Below, piece after piece: positions 7,532-14,980 of a stretch of DNA of 15,121 nucleotides. Position 1 is the stretch's first letter; each line of letters opens with the position of its first letter. This DNA comes from an uncultured Muribaculaceae bacterium. GTDB lineage: Bacteria > Bacteroidota > Bacteroidia > Bacteroidales > Muribaculaceae. Where the stretch lies: assembly GCA_905209725.1 (NCBI GenBank), contig CAJLTZ010000063.1, positions 1-15,121 on the forward strand, written 5' to 3'. Both the position numbers and the translations under genes were made by a program. The notes beneath the pieces were generated by a model, which searched no databases, was not told where the DNA came from, and saw only the letters and a list, made by a program, of their open reading frames with translations.

Positions 7532-8311
7532 ATGAAAAAAGCATTGATAGTCACAGTGGCCGGCACAGCCACACGTTTCAACCGTGACACCCTCTCCCCC
7601 ACCCTCAAATGCCTCTATCATGAGGATTACCCGTCGCGTTCGCTGCTCGCCCAGATTCTGAGCAAAGCCGATGATTTCGACTATTTCGTGATAGTCGGCG
7701 GATATCTGTTCGAACAGCTCGAACTCTTCTGCCAGAAATATCTTCAGAAATACCTCACCCGCATCTTTCTTGTGCGCAACGACCATTATTCCGACCTCGG
7801 CTCAGGCTATAGCCTCCAGCTGGGTGTGGAGGTGCTTCCCGAGGACACCGATGTGGTGGTATTTGCTGAGGGCGACCTTTTCTATTCACGCGAGGATTTC
7901 AGAAACATCTGCGACACCACGGGCGATGTGCTCACCGTAAACCGCGACTTCATCACCTCGCGCAAGGCTGTGGCTCTTTATGTAGACCCGGAAGGACATC
8001 CCAACTATCGCTATGATACAGGCCACTCACTGCTCGATATTCCCGGCGAATTCCTTGCCGTATTCAATTCTGCACAGATATGGAAATTTACCGACGTGGT
8101 GAAATTGCGTCAGGCCGCCACGCCCCGAAATGGTCACGAAATCGAGGGCACAAACCTTGAGATAATCCAGCGCTATTTCGGGTCCCTCACACTTGACCAA
8201 TACAGCATCCTCCCCGTTTGGCCCTGGCACAACTGCAACACTGTGGCCGACTATCGCCGCATCTGGGACGGGACTCCCGAAGGCGCTCACTCTCCCATTC
8301 AATTGAAATAA
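7532..8311 (+). CDS. LicC/PntC-like nucleotidyltransferase
   Basis: The 259-residue protein is a sugar-nucleotidyltransferase-fold enzyme. Its N-terminus AGTATRF (10-16) followed by K26 in PTLK forms the nucleotide-binding loop. N83-x-x-Y86 and YSL (93-95) match the N..Y......YSL pattern of LicC phosphocholine and PntC phosphonate cytidylyltransferases. EGD (113-115) supplies the metal-binding acid, and EGTNLEII (206-212, approx.) and NCNTVADY (234-241) correspond to the conserved C-terminal region. The likely reaction is NTP (probably CTP) plus a phosphonate to a nucleotide-phosphonate plus diphosphate, the donor a LicD enzyme would need. The substrate is inferred from the operon. I chose the ATG at 7532 rather than 7490: the upstream extension overlaps the previous gene and the MKKALIVTVAG start fits the fold exactly. 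Confidence 0.85.
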   Translation: MKKALIVTVAGTATRFNRDTLSPTLKCLYHEDYPSRSLLAQILSKADDFDYFVIVGGYLFEQLELFCQKYLQKYLTRIFLVRNDHYSDLGSGYSLQLGVEVLPEDTDVVVFAEGDLFYSREDFRNICDTTGDVLTVNRDFITSRKAVALYVDPEGHPNYRYDTGHSLLDIPGEFLAVFNSAQIWKFTDVVKLRQAATPRNGHEIEGTNLEIIQRYFGSLTLDQYSILPVWPWHNCNTVADYRRIWDGTPEGAHSPIQLK

Positions 8312-8318
8312 AAATATT

Positions 8319-9560
8319 ATGGATATCAATCAAAAGCTAAATATATTGCGCCGGCGCATCGAGAATCCCGACGAGCGCGTGCGCATCATGATTATGGGAC
8401 TCGGCAGCGTAGGCCTCTATCTGCTCGACTATCTTGTGAGCCTTGCCGACCCGAAACTCGAGATTATCGTGTGCGGGCGCAATGCGGAAAAGATCACAAG
8501 CGATGTCAATATCGTCCGTACCGCCGCCGCCATACGCCGTCAGCTGCGCAGCAGAATCATCATAGCCGCCGGTTGCGACTTCGATGATGTGGATTCGATT
8601 ACACGCGAGATTTCCCGTCATAAGCCCGATTTCGTGGTAAATTCAAGCCGCGCCGTGGCAGGCCTGAAATATGGCAGCATCTCCTGGCACCACCTGCGTG
8701 CCTATGGCATATGGTCGCCATTGTCGGTGAAATATGCGCTCAATATCGCACTCGCAATGCAACGCGCAGATTCCACGGCAATCTCCATCAACACATCTTA
8801 TTCCGACGCCGTGATTCCATGGATTAAGGCCGCAGGCATCCCCACATACGACTTCGGCAGCGGCAATCTCAACCATCTCCTTCCGCGCATGAAATTCGAG
8901 ATAGCACGTCTTTACGATGTGGAGAATCTCGAAGATATCGACATAACCCTTGCCGCCAGTCATTTCCACGACGTGGTGATAAGCAAGGAAGGGCACACAG
9001 AGGGACAGATACTTCCGCTGCGAATCCGCGTAAAAGGGGAGATAGTGGAACCAGATTTGGAGGCATTGCTCAAGGCGTGCTCGATTGCGATGCCCTCCGA
9101 CCAGAAGCGCAACATGATGAATGCCTCCAGCAATTTCGACATCATCAATTCTATTCTAAGAGCGCTCCGCGAGCACCGGCGTATAAAGATTCACACTCCC
9201 GGAGTGGAGGGTGAGATCGGTGGCTATCCATACATAATAGACGGTACCGGCGACAAACCGACCGCCTATTTCGATACCACAGATTTCACAATGGAAGAGA
9301 TGCGCCGGGCCAACCGTGCCTCCATCTATCTCGACGGCATAGAGGATGTAGTCAGCGAAGAGGTCAAGGAGGGAGATGAATCTCTTGAAAGAGAAGGAAA
9401 GGCACGGAAAGAGGGCTATCTCATATACACTGACGAACTGATAGCGAAAGTACGCAAAGAATTCGGAGCGGAACTGCCGAAGCGCGTTGCTCTCAGCGAC
9501 GCCAACCGCGTCCGCCACCTTCTGATAGAGGAAGTAATCACCCCCGCCCTCCGCAAATAA
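8319..9560 (+). CDS. Rossmann-fold NAD(P)-binding protein of unknown function
   Basis: I cannot assign a function to this 413-residue protein. Residues 22-60 form a Rossmann start: GLGSVG (27-32) in a hydrophobic strand and CGRN (52-55), where an Arg after the second strand is typical of NADP use. CDFDDVDSITREI (86-98) then VVNSSR (106-111) resembles the cofactor-side region of saccharopine dehydrogenase-like reductases. The remaining ~280 residues match nothing I recognise; a charged segment near 345-365 may be a linker. It has no signal peptide or membrane segment. It starts seven bases after the nucleotidyltransferase and ends the operon. In a phosphonate cluster without an aminotransferase, it is a candidate for reduction or other tailoring of phosphonoacetaldehyde, but this rests on context only. 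Confidence 0.8.
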   Translation: MDINQKLNILRRRIENPDERVRIMIMGLGSVGLYLLDYLVSLADPKLEIIVCGRNAEKITSDVNIVRTAAAIRRQLRSRIIIAAGCDFDDVDSITREISRHKPDFVVNSSRAVAGLKYGSISWHHLRAYGIWSPLSVKYALNIALAMQRADSTAISINTSYSDAVIPWIKAAGIPTYDFGSGNLNHLLPRMKFEIARLYDVENLEDIDITLAASHFHDVVISKEGHTEGQILPLRIRVKGEIVEPDLEALLKACSIAMPSDQKRNMMNASSNFDIINSILRALREHRRIKIHTPGVEGEIGGYPYIIDGTGDKPTAYFDTTDFTMEEMRRANRASIYLDGIEDVVSEEVKEGDESLEREGKARKEGYLIYTDELIAKVRKEFGAELPKRVALSDANRVRHLLIEEVITPALRK

Positions 9561-9581
9561 GAATATCGCGGAGCGACTGCC

Positions 9582-9612
9582 CTATCACCAAATTAAAATT
9601 TTGGCGCGATAG
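9582..9612 (+). terminator. Weak stem-loop after the phosphonate operon
   Basis: CTATC (9582-9586) and CCAAA (9588-9592) pair with TTTGG (9600-9604) and GATAG (9608-9612), with an uneven internal loop. It follows the last operon stop by 22 bases. No T-tract follows on the plus strand, so it may end transcription poorly or not at all. Confidence 0.3.
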
Positions 9613-9637
9613 TAACAAGATATTCCGCAGAAAGTAT

Positions 9638-9645
9638 TAACTTTG
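9638..9645 (+). promoter_or_regulatory. -7 box of the tRNA-Arg promoter
   Basis: TAACTTTG matches the Bacteroidetes -7 consensus TAnnTTTG exactly and lies 31 bases before the tRNA. Transcription would start near 9651-9652, where the leader hairpin begins. I see no convincing -33 TTG at 19-21 bases upstream. Confidence 0.5.
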
Positions 9646-9650
9646 CAAAT

Positions 9651-9671
9651 GGAATCGAGACAATCGATTCC
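9651..9671 (+). other. Perfect hairpin in the tRNA leader
   Basis: GGAATCGA (9651-9658) and TCGATTCC (9664-9671) form an 8-bp perfect stem with a five-base loop, four bases before the tRNA acceptor stem. It coincides with the predicted transcription start, so it would be the 5' leader of the tRNA precursor. It could instead be a remnant of an inserted element. Confidence 0.55.
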
Positions 9672-9675
9672 GCGA

Positions 9676-9747
9676 GTCTCCATAGTTCAATGGATAGAAT
9701 ATCGGATTCCGGTTCCGACGATTAGGGTTCGACTCCCTATGGAGATA
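9676..9747 (+). tRNA. tRNA-Arg (anticodon CCG)
   Basis: The sequence folds into a full cloverleaf. The acceptor stem is 9676-9682 with 9740-9746 (first pair G-T wobble); the D-stem is 9685-9688 with 9697-9700; the anticodon stem TCGGA/TCCGA is 9702-9706 with 9714-9718; the seven-base loop has anticodon CCG at 9709-9711; the T-stem is 9723-9727 with 9735-9739, and the loop begins TTCGA. The discriminator base is A at 9747. CCA is not encoded. It reads Arg codon CGG. Its 3' end directly abuts a truncated LacI gene. Confidence 0.93.
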
Positions 9748-9748
9748 C

Positions 9749-10672
9749 AAAGAAAAGACCTCGCAGGACATCGTGCTGAAGGCTGTGGATGAGTTTGACT
9801 ATAAGCCCAATATTTTCGCTCAAAATTTGGGCAGCAACTCCACGCATACCATCGGGCTGCTGGTGCCGCGCATCGACAATCCATTCTTCGCCAATATCGC
9901 GAGCATCATCATCCGGGAGGCGCATAAATACACATATCCGGTGATGGTGATCGACACAGTGGAGAATCCCCACGAGGAGGATGCCGCGCTAGACACGCTT
10001 ATCACCCGCAATGTGGACGGCATCATTGTGGCCCCCTGCTCTGAGTCGCCGACTCGCCTGCTCGAGATTGCCGATAAAAAACCTCTCGTGCTTGTGGACC
10101 GTTATTATGAAGACGCCGATCTCTCATATGTAGCCACCGACAATTATGCCGGAGCGCTCGAGGCCACAAACCTTCTCATCGCCAACGGGCATAGAAATAT
10201 CATGTGTATCCAGGGCTCTCCGACCTCTATTACCTCGCGCATGCGCGTGAAGGGATATAGCGACGCCATGGAGAAGGCCGGACTCAAGGATATGATAAAT
10301 ATACGCGGCAACGACTATTCCGTGCAGAACGGATATATCGAGACAAAACTCGAGTTGATGTCTGGACGTCCGCTCACGGCCATCCTCGCCCTCTCGAGCA
10401 CTATCCTCCTTGGGTCGATGAAGGCTATCGAGCAGCATGGACTCCGGGTGCCGAATGATGTGTCAATCGTATCGTTCGACAATAATGTATTCCTCGATTA
10501 TCTGAATCCCTCGATCACAAGAGTGTGTCAGCCTATCGAGGATATCGGTGTCACAGCTGTGAAGATAATGATGGATTTCATATTAGGACTCTCCTCCAAT
10601 CAACCGAGCATCTTTCTTTCGCCCACCCTCGAAGTGCGCGATTCGGTAAGGATGAACACCCAGCAATTGTAA
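9749..10672 (+). pseudogene. LacI-family regulator missing its DNA-binding domain
   Basis: The open frame encodes the effector-binding part of a LacI/GalR regulator: the end of the headpiece (LKAVDEFDYKPN, with the hinge FAQNLGSN), then the two-lobed periplasmic-binding-like domain starting HTIGLLVPRIDNPFF, and ending near ATG-proximal residues after SPTLEVRDSV. A LacI protein should carry about 40 more residues in front, the helix-turn-helix. These are absent in all three upstream frames; family similarity begins immediately after the tRNA. The first possible start is GTG at 9773, giving 299 residues. It would still bind a ligand but not DNA. The adjacent susA suggests the ancestor regulated alpha-glucan use. 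Either the head was lost at a rearrangement ending at the tRNA, or the sequence was joined wrongly. Confidence 0.8.
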
Positions 10673-10707
10673 TTACTCTCTATAAACTTTCTTGAAAAAT
10701 CACGAAT

Positions 10708-12576
10708 ATGAAGAATGCATTAAGGACCATGGCGGCCTTCGCTCTCAGTCTTGTGGCCGGCGCCTCTTTCCATATCGGAGCCGCCACTCCGGAAAAACTC
10801 CGTGTTGACCCGCCCTTCTGGTGGACCGGCATGGCCAACGACACGCTCCAGCTGATGCTCTCAGGCAAGGATATCGGCAATGCCGAATTCTCTCTCTCCT
10901 ATCCGGGCGTGCAGATTGGCCGCCAGTTGAAGCTCGATTCCCCCAACTATAAGTTTATCTATCTCACCATCGGCAAGGATGCGAATCCCGGCACCTTGAA
11001 TTTCTCGTATAAGCTTGCAGGCAAGAAGCATAAATTAGCTTACACACTGAAGGCGCGCGACCGCCGGGGCGAAGATTACGAAGGCTTTGACGCCGGCGAC
11101 GTGCTCTATCTGTTGATGCCCGACCGCTTCGCGCAGGGGAATGCCCAATGCACCGGAACCAAGGGACTCTCCTACCCCGTCGGCGCCGACCGCTCCGATC
11201 CCAATGGCCGCCACGGCGGCAACATGCAGGGTGTGCGCGACCACCTCTCCTATCTCGATTCTCTCGGCGTCACAGCCATCTGGCTCTGCCCCGTGCTCGA
11301 GAATGATATGCCGGGCGGTTCGTACCACGGCTATGCCACCACCGACTATTACCGTATCGACCCTCGCTTCGGCACCAACGGGGAGTATGACGCCCTTATC
11401 GCCGATGCCCACAAAAAGGGGATGAAGGTGGTGATGGATATGATTTTCAACCATTGCGGCAGCGCACATCCCTGGCTGAAGGACCTTCCCTCAAACGACT
11501 GGCTCAACCATCCGGAGGGGGATGTGATGACCAATTACCGACTCACCACAGTGCACGACCCTTATGTGTCGGATTATGACCTTGACCACACGGTGAACGG
11601 CTGGTTCGTGTCTGCCATGCCCGACCTCAATCAGCGCAATCCGCATCTGATGAAGTATCTCACTCAGAATTCGATATGGTGGGTAGAGCAGTCGAAGATC
11701 AATGGCATCCGCATGGATACATATCCCTATGCCGACATGAAGGCGATGTCGCAATGGGCAAAGGATGTTCTTCGCGAATATCCCAACCTGAATATCGTGG
11801 GCGAGTGCTGGTATGGCAATGAGGCCGGAGGCGCTTTCTGGCAGAAGGGAAGCAAGCTTAATCCGCAGGAAACCAATCTGCCCAGCGTGATGGATTTCTT
11901 CTATGTGATCAATGGCCGTGATGCCTTCAACAAGCAGACCGACCCCTGGAATGGCCTTAACAAGGTTTATGACCATCTATCCAATGATTTCCTCTATCCG
12001 AATCCGCAGAGCATCCTGACCTTCCTCGACAATCATGACACCGACCGTTTCCTTGCCGAGATGCCGAAGGATTTGGGCGCATGGAAACAGGCGATTACGC
12101 TGCTCCTCACCTCGCGTGGCATTCCACAACTATATTATGGCACGGAATTGCTAATGAACGGTTCGAAGGAGGGTAGCGACGGCTATGTGCGCCGCGACTT
12201 CCCCGGCGGATTCCCTGGCGATAAGGTGAATGCGTTTACTTCTGAGGGTCGCACAGATATCCAGAACGAGGCATGGGATTATATGTCGAAGTTGCTCAAC
12301 TGGCGCAAGGGCTCGGCAAATGAGGTAATTGCGCGCGGCTCGCTGAAGCATTTCATGCCGCAGAACGGCATATATGCCTACCAGCGCAAACTTGGCGACA
12401 AGACTGTAACAGTTCTGATGAACGGCAACGACAAGCCGCTTGATGTCACGATGGAGCGCACGCTTGAGATTCTTCCATACGGCACGAAGCTCCATGATGT
12501 GATTTCCGGTGAAGATGTGATCATTACCGAGCAGATGCACTTCGCGCCCCGCCAGATCCTCCTCCTCGAAAACTGA
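10708..12576 (+). CDS. susA: Neopullulanase / cyclomaltodextrinase-type GH13 (SusA-like)
   Basis: The 622-residue protein hydrolyses alpha-1,4 bonds in starch or glycogen oligosaccharides, probably in the periplasm as for Bacteroides SusA. A Sec signal peptide covers about residues 1-26 (cut near IGAA/TPEK, no lipobox). Residues ~28-115 form the N-terminal beta-sandwich of cyclomaltodextrinases, beginning with the PPFWWTGM segment. The GH13 barrel has region I DMIFNH (244-249), region II GIRMD (nucleophile D337), region III VGECW (acid/base E366) and region IV FLDNHD (H443, D444). A C-terminal beta domain runs from ~535. The length fits SusA. It starts 35 bases after the LacI fragment, so it may share transcription with it. 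No susB or susC/D genes are present in the window. Confidence 0.92.
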   Translation: MKNALRTMAAFALSLVAGASFHIGAATPEKLRVDPPFWWTGMANDTLQLMLSGKDIGNAEFSLSYPGVQIGRQLKLDSPNYKFIYLTIGKDANPGTLNFSYKLAGKKHKLAYTLKARDRRGEDYEGFDAGDVLYLLMPDRFAQGNAQCTGTKGLSYPVGADRSDPNGRHGGNMQGVRDHLSYLDSLGVTAIWLCPVLENDMPGGSYHGYATTDYYRIDPRFGTNGEYDALIADAHKKGMKVVMDMIFNHCGSAHPWLKDLPSNDWLNHPEGDVMTNYRLTTVHDPYVSDYDLDHTVNGWFVSAMPDLNQRNPHLMKYLTQNSIWWVEQSKINGIRMDTYPYADMKAMSQWAKDVLREYPNLNIVGECWYGNEAGGAFWQKGSKLNPQETNLPSVMDFFYVINGRDAFNKQTDPWNGLNKVYDHLSNDFLYPNPQSILTFLDNHDTDRFLAEMPKDLGAWKQAITLLLTSRGIPQLYYGTELLMNGSKEGSDGYVRRDFPGGFPGDKVNAFTSEGRTDIQNEAWDYMSKLLNWRKGSANEVIARGSLKHFMPQNGIYAYQRKLGDKTVTVLMNGNDKPLDVTMERTLEILPYGTKLHDVISGEDVIITEQMHFAPRQILLLEN

Positions 12577-12606
12577 TATAGTCGTTCTGCGACGCCCTTG
12601 CATATT

Positions 12607-12619
12607 AGACCCCATCCCA
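12607..12619. repeat. 13-base piece of the terminal repeat
   Basis: AGACCCCATCCCA here is identical to 15071-15083 and to the complement of 38-50, the inner end of the 50-bp repeat. Three further A bases after one mismatch also agree. It lies exactly where the glycine-rich gene remnant begins, so it may mark a former junction. Confidence 0.5.
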
Positions 12620-12621
12620 CA

Positions 12622-12780
12622 AACTTAAAGTCTGGCGTGACTGTAAGCGGAGGCACCGATTACTTCGGGGGCGCCGGCAAGATTGATGCCACAGTATCAG
12701 GGGGAACAAGCGTGAGTCTTTCACAATATACCTCGGGAGGCAATCGCCCCGGAGGAGGAGGAGGAGGATTCGGGTTCTGA
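12622..12780 (+). pseudogene. C-terminal remnant of a glycine/serine-rich protein gene
   Basis: The frame from AACTTAAAG to the stop at 12778-12780 encodes about 52 residues: two turns of a beta-rich repeat (VTVSGGTDYFG, ATVSGGTSVSL) and a glycine tail ending GGGGGGFGF. This looks like the C-terminus of a larger secreted, carbohydrate-binding-type protein, not a whole gene. No convincing start exists; the only upstream candidate is TTG at 12598, which would translate the repeat fragment. The front of the gene appears lost at the 13-base repeat. A strong terminator follows 14 bases after the stop, as expected for the real end of a gene. The protein family is uncertain. Confidence 0.6.
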
Positions 12781-12794
12781 TGACACCTATGACA

Positions 12795-12835
12795 GATAAC
12801 AAAAGGGGGACGTGATTGTCCCCCTTTTTGTTATC
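12795..12835. terminator. Strong bidirectional terminator
   Basis: GATAACAAAAGGGGGAC (12795-12811) pairs with GTCCCCCTTTTTGTTATC (12818-12835) over 17 pairs with one bulged T; the loop is GTGATT. A T-run lies in the right arm and an A-run in the left, so it can end transcription in both directions: from susA and the remnant on the plus strand, and from the pullulanase on the minus strand, whose stop is 29 bases away. Confidence 0.92.
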
Positions 12836-12863
12836 ATTAGAATTTACGTCATTCAAATTTACA

Positions 12864-14894
12864 TCAGTCGCGGGCGAGGATGAGGGCGGTGTAGGCGTGG
12901 AGGGTGATCTTGCCTCCCTGCGTCTTGCCTAAGGCGCCCTCGGCGGAGATCTTCCCGTCCATGGCTATTATTTTCCAGTCGCCCTTCTTTATGTTGACGG
13001 TCTGGGGATGCGAGGCGCCGTTGAACACCAGTTTTATCTCTCCCCACTCGTCGCCGTTGGCATGGTTGAGCAGCGAGTAACTGATGATGTTGGGTGTCTT
13101 CTTGCTGTCAATCTTGTCGAATTTTAGATTTTTGGCGATGTCGGCGGCAGTGGTCATGCGGAAGGCTGGATGAGCCTTGCGGAGTTTCACGAGTTCGCGG
13201 TAATAGTCAAACTGGTCGCGATATTTGGTTTTGTTGTTCCAGTCGATGGCGTTGATGGAGTCAGGGCTCTTAAATGAGTTGTGAACCCCCTTCTTGTCGC
13301 GGAACACTTCCTCGCCTGCAAACATGAATGGTGTGCCCTGCGAGGTGAACACGATGGTCTGGGCGAGTTTGGCGGCGTCGAGCATGTTCTTCTCGCTTTC
13401 GCCGGCCATACTCTTGCGTAGTTTGTCGGTGAGAGTGAGGTCGTCGTGGCAGGATACATAGTTGACAATCATCTCAGGGCTCTTGGCATAGGGGAATTTG
13501 CTGTTGGCACCCTTCTTGTAGTCAACCTGAGGATGGGCTGTGGCGGCCACGATACCTATCTTTACGGTTTCCTCAAGGCCCGGTTTTCCGGTGGCGAATC
13601 CACGGTCGGCGGCATCGGTGTAATGACCTTTCACCGCGTCGCGGAGGTCGTCGGAGAATACGGCGATGTCCTTCATCTTGGACACGTTCTCTTTCAATGC
13701 TCGGCGTTCGGGCTGCAGGGGTGAGTCGCCTGCTGTCCAGCCCTCGCCATATATGAAGATGGAGGGGTTGATCTTCTTCAGTTCGGCAGCCACCTGGTTC
13801 ATGGTCTCTGTGTCGTGGATGGCCATGAGGTCGAAGCGGAAACCATCCACATGGTATTCCTTGGCCCAGTATTTTGAGGAGTTGATTATGAAGTCGCGCA
13901 TCTGCTGGAGGTCGGAGGCTGTCTCATTTCCGCAACCGGAGGCGTCGGAATAGCGGCCGTCGTTCCAGTGGCGGTGGTAATAGCCGGGAGTGGTCAGTTC
14001 GAAGTTGGAGCCGTCGTTCTCGGCCGTGTGGTTGTATACGACATCCATCACGACGCCGATACCGGCGTCGTGGAGCGCCTTGATCATCTCCTTCATCTCG
14101 CGCACGCGGGTGGCGGGGTCGGAGGGGTTGGTGGAGTAGCTGCCCTCGGGAACATTGTAGTTCTGAGGGTCGTAGCCCCAGTTGTACTGGTTTTCCTGCA
14201 GATTCATCTCATCCACAGAGTTATAGTCGTAGCTGGGGAGGATATGCACATGGGTCACGCCGAGTTCCTTGAGGTGGTCGATGCCGGTTTTCTCACCGAG
14301 GGGAGTCACGGTGCCATCCTCAGTGAGGGCGAGGAATTTGCCCTTGCTGGCGATGCCGGAGGAGGGGTGCATCGACATGTCGCGGTGGTGCATTTCATAG
14401 AGCACCACGTCGGTGAAGTTTTTCACCTCGGGGCCTTTGTCGGATGCCCAGCCTTCGGGGTTGGTTGAGGCGAAGTCGATGATAGCGGCACGCTTGCCGT
14501 TGACGCCTACGGCTTTGGCCCATACACCAGGGGTCTCGTCAAGCCATTTGCCGTTCTGGAACACTTGGAAGGTGTAGAACTTCCCGTAGAGTTTTTCGGG
14601 TACGGAGGCGGTCCAGGTGCCATTGTCGGAGGCCTTCATCGTAATAGTCTTGTAGGCTTTGCCGGTATGGCCGTCGTTGTAGAGGTTCACGCGCACCTCC
14701 TGTGCCTTGGGGCTCCAGAGGCGGAAGTGTGTGCCGGTGGCGTTTACGGTCAGTTCGAGGTCGTCGCCGTTGTAAGTGGGATAGGAGATGAACTGCTCGT
14801 CGAAGGTGCTGTTGGTCTGAGCGGCCGCAGGGGTAAGGGTCAATGCTGCCATAGCCAAAGGGAGTGTCAACAATGAAACACGAAGATTTCTCAT
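12864..14894 (-). CDS. pulA: Type I pullulanase (GH13_14)
   Basis: The 676-residue protein cleaves alpha-1,6 branch bonds of pullulan, glycogen or starch. A Sec signal peptide covers residues 1-25 (cut near PAAA/QTN, no lipobox), so the enzyme is likely periplasmic. A CBM48-type beta domain lies at ~48-140 (HFRLWSPKAQEVRVNLY). The type I pullulanase signature YNWGYDP is at 237-243. GH13 motifs are DVVYNH (284-289), GFRFDL with nucleophile D355, YGEGW with acid/base E384, and SCHDD (481-485). A C-terminal beta domain ends in a run typical of the family. The gene is convergent with susA, behind a shared terminator, and has its own promoter. Together the two enzymes would debranch and shorten alpha-glucans. 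Confidence 0.94.
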   Translation of the reverse strand: MRNLRVSLLTLPLAMAALTLTPAAAQTNSTFDEQFISYPTYNGDDLELTVNATGTHFRLWSPKAQEVRVNLYNDGHTGKAYKTITMKASDNGTWTASVPEKLYGKFYTFQVFQNGKWLDETPGVWAKAVGVNGKRAAIIDFASTNPEGWASDKGPEVKNFTDVVLYEMHHRDMSMHPSSGIASKGKFLALTEDGTVTPLGEKTGIDHLKELGVTHVHILPSYDYNSVDEMNLQENQYNWGYDPQNYNVPEGSYSTNPSDPATRVREMKEMIKALHDAGIGVVMDVVYNHTAENDGSNFELTTPGYYHRHWNDGRYSDASGCGNETASDLQQMRDFIINSSKYWAKEYHVDGFRFDLMAIHDTETMNQVAAELKKINPSIFIYGEGWTAGDSPLQPERRALKENVSKMKDIAVFSDDLRDAVKGHYTDAADRGFATGKPGLEETVKIGIVAATAHPQVDYKKGANSKFPYAKSPEMIVNYVSCHDDLTLTDKLRKSMAGESEKNMLDAAKLAQTIVFTSQGTPFMFAGEEVFRDKKGVHNSFKSPDSINAIDWNNKTKYRDQFDYYRELVKLRKAHPAFRMTTAADIAKNLKFDKIDSKKTPNIISYSLLNHANGDEWGEIKLVFNGASHPQTVNIKKGDWKIIAMDGKISAEGALGKTQGGKITLHAYTALILARD

Positions 14895-14922
14895 GCTTTA
14901 CTTAAAGATTTTCAGGGTTAAT

Positions 14923-14963
14923 TATGACACCGAAATTATTTAATCTATTGATGGGTCATACTT
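14923..14963 (-). repeat. Short relative of the left MITE in the pullulanase leader
   Basis: In the minus direction it begins AAGTATGACCC and ends TTTCGGTGTCATA. Twenty-two bases (14923-14944) are an exact reverse-complement match to 1187-1208; after one mismatch, seven more agree, and AAGTATGACCC matches 1036-1046. It thus looks like the left element with its ~130-base hairpin core absent. It lies between the promoter and the start codon, 28 bases before the pullulanase ATG, so it is transcribed in the 5' leader. Confidence 0.65.
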
Positions 14964-14980
14964 TTATCGAATAAACACTA

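Noticed and set aside
9698..9772. LacI frame continuing back through the tRNA
   Set aside because: The frame is open to a stop at 9695-9697, but the encoded residues are tRNA sequence and show no helix-turn-helix.
12598..12780. A complete 60-residue small gene starting at TTG
   Set aside because: The first eight codons read through the repeat fragment, and the rest looks like the tail of a larger protein.
13968..14468. 166-residue open frame on the plus strand, rich in Val and Gly
   Set aside because: It lies antisense inside the pullulanase gene, whose motifs and signal peptide are clear; the odd composition comes from reading its complement.
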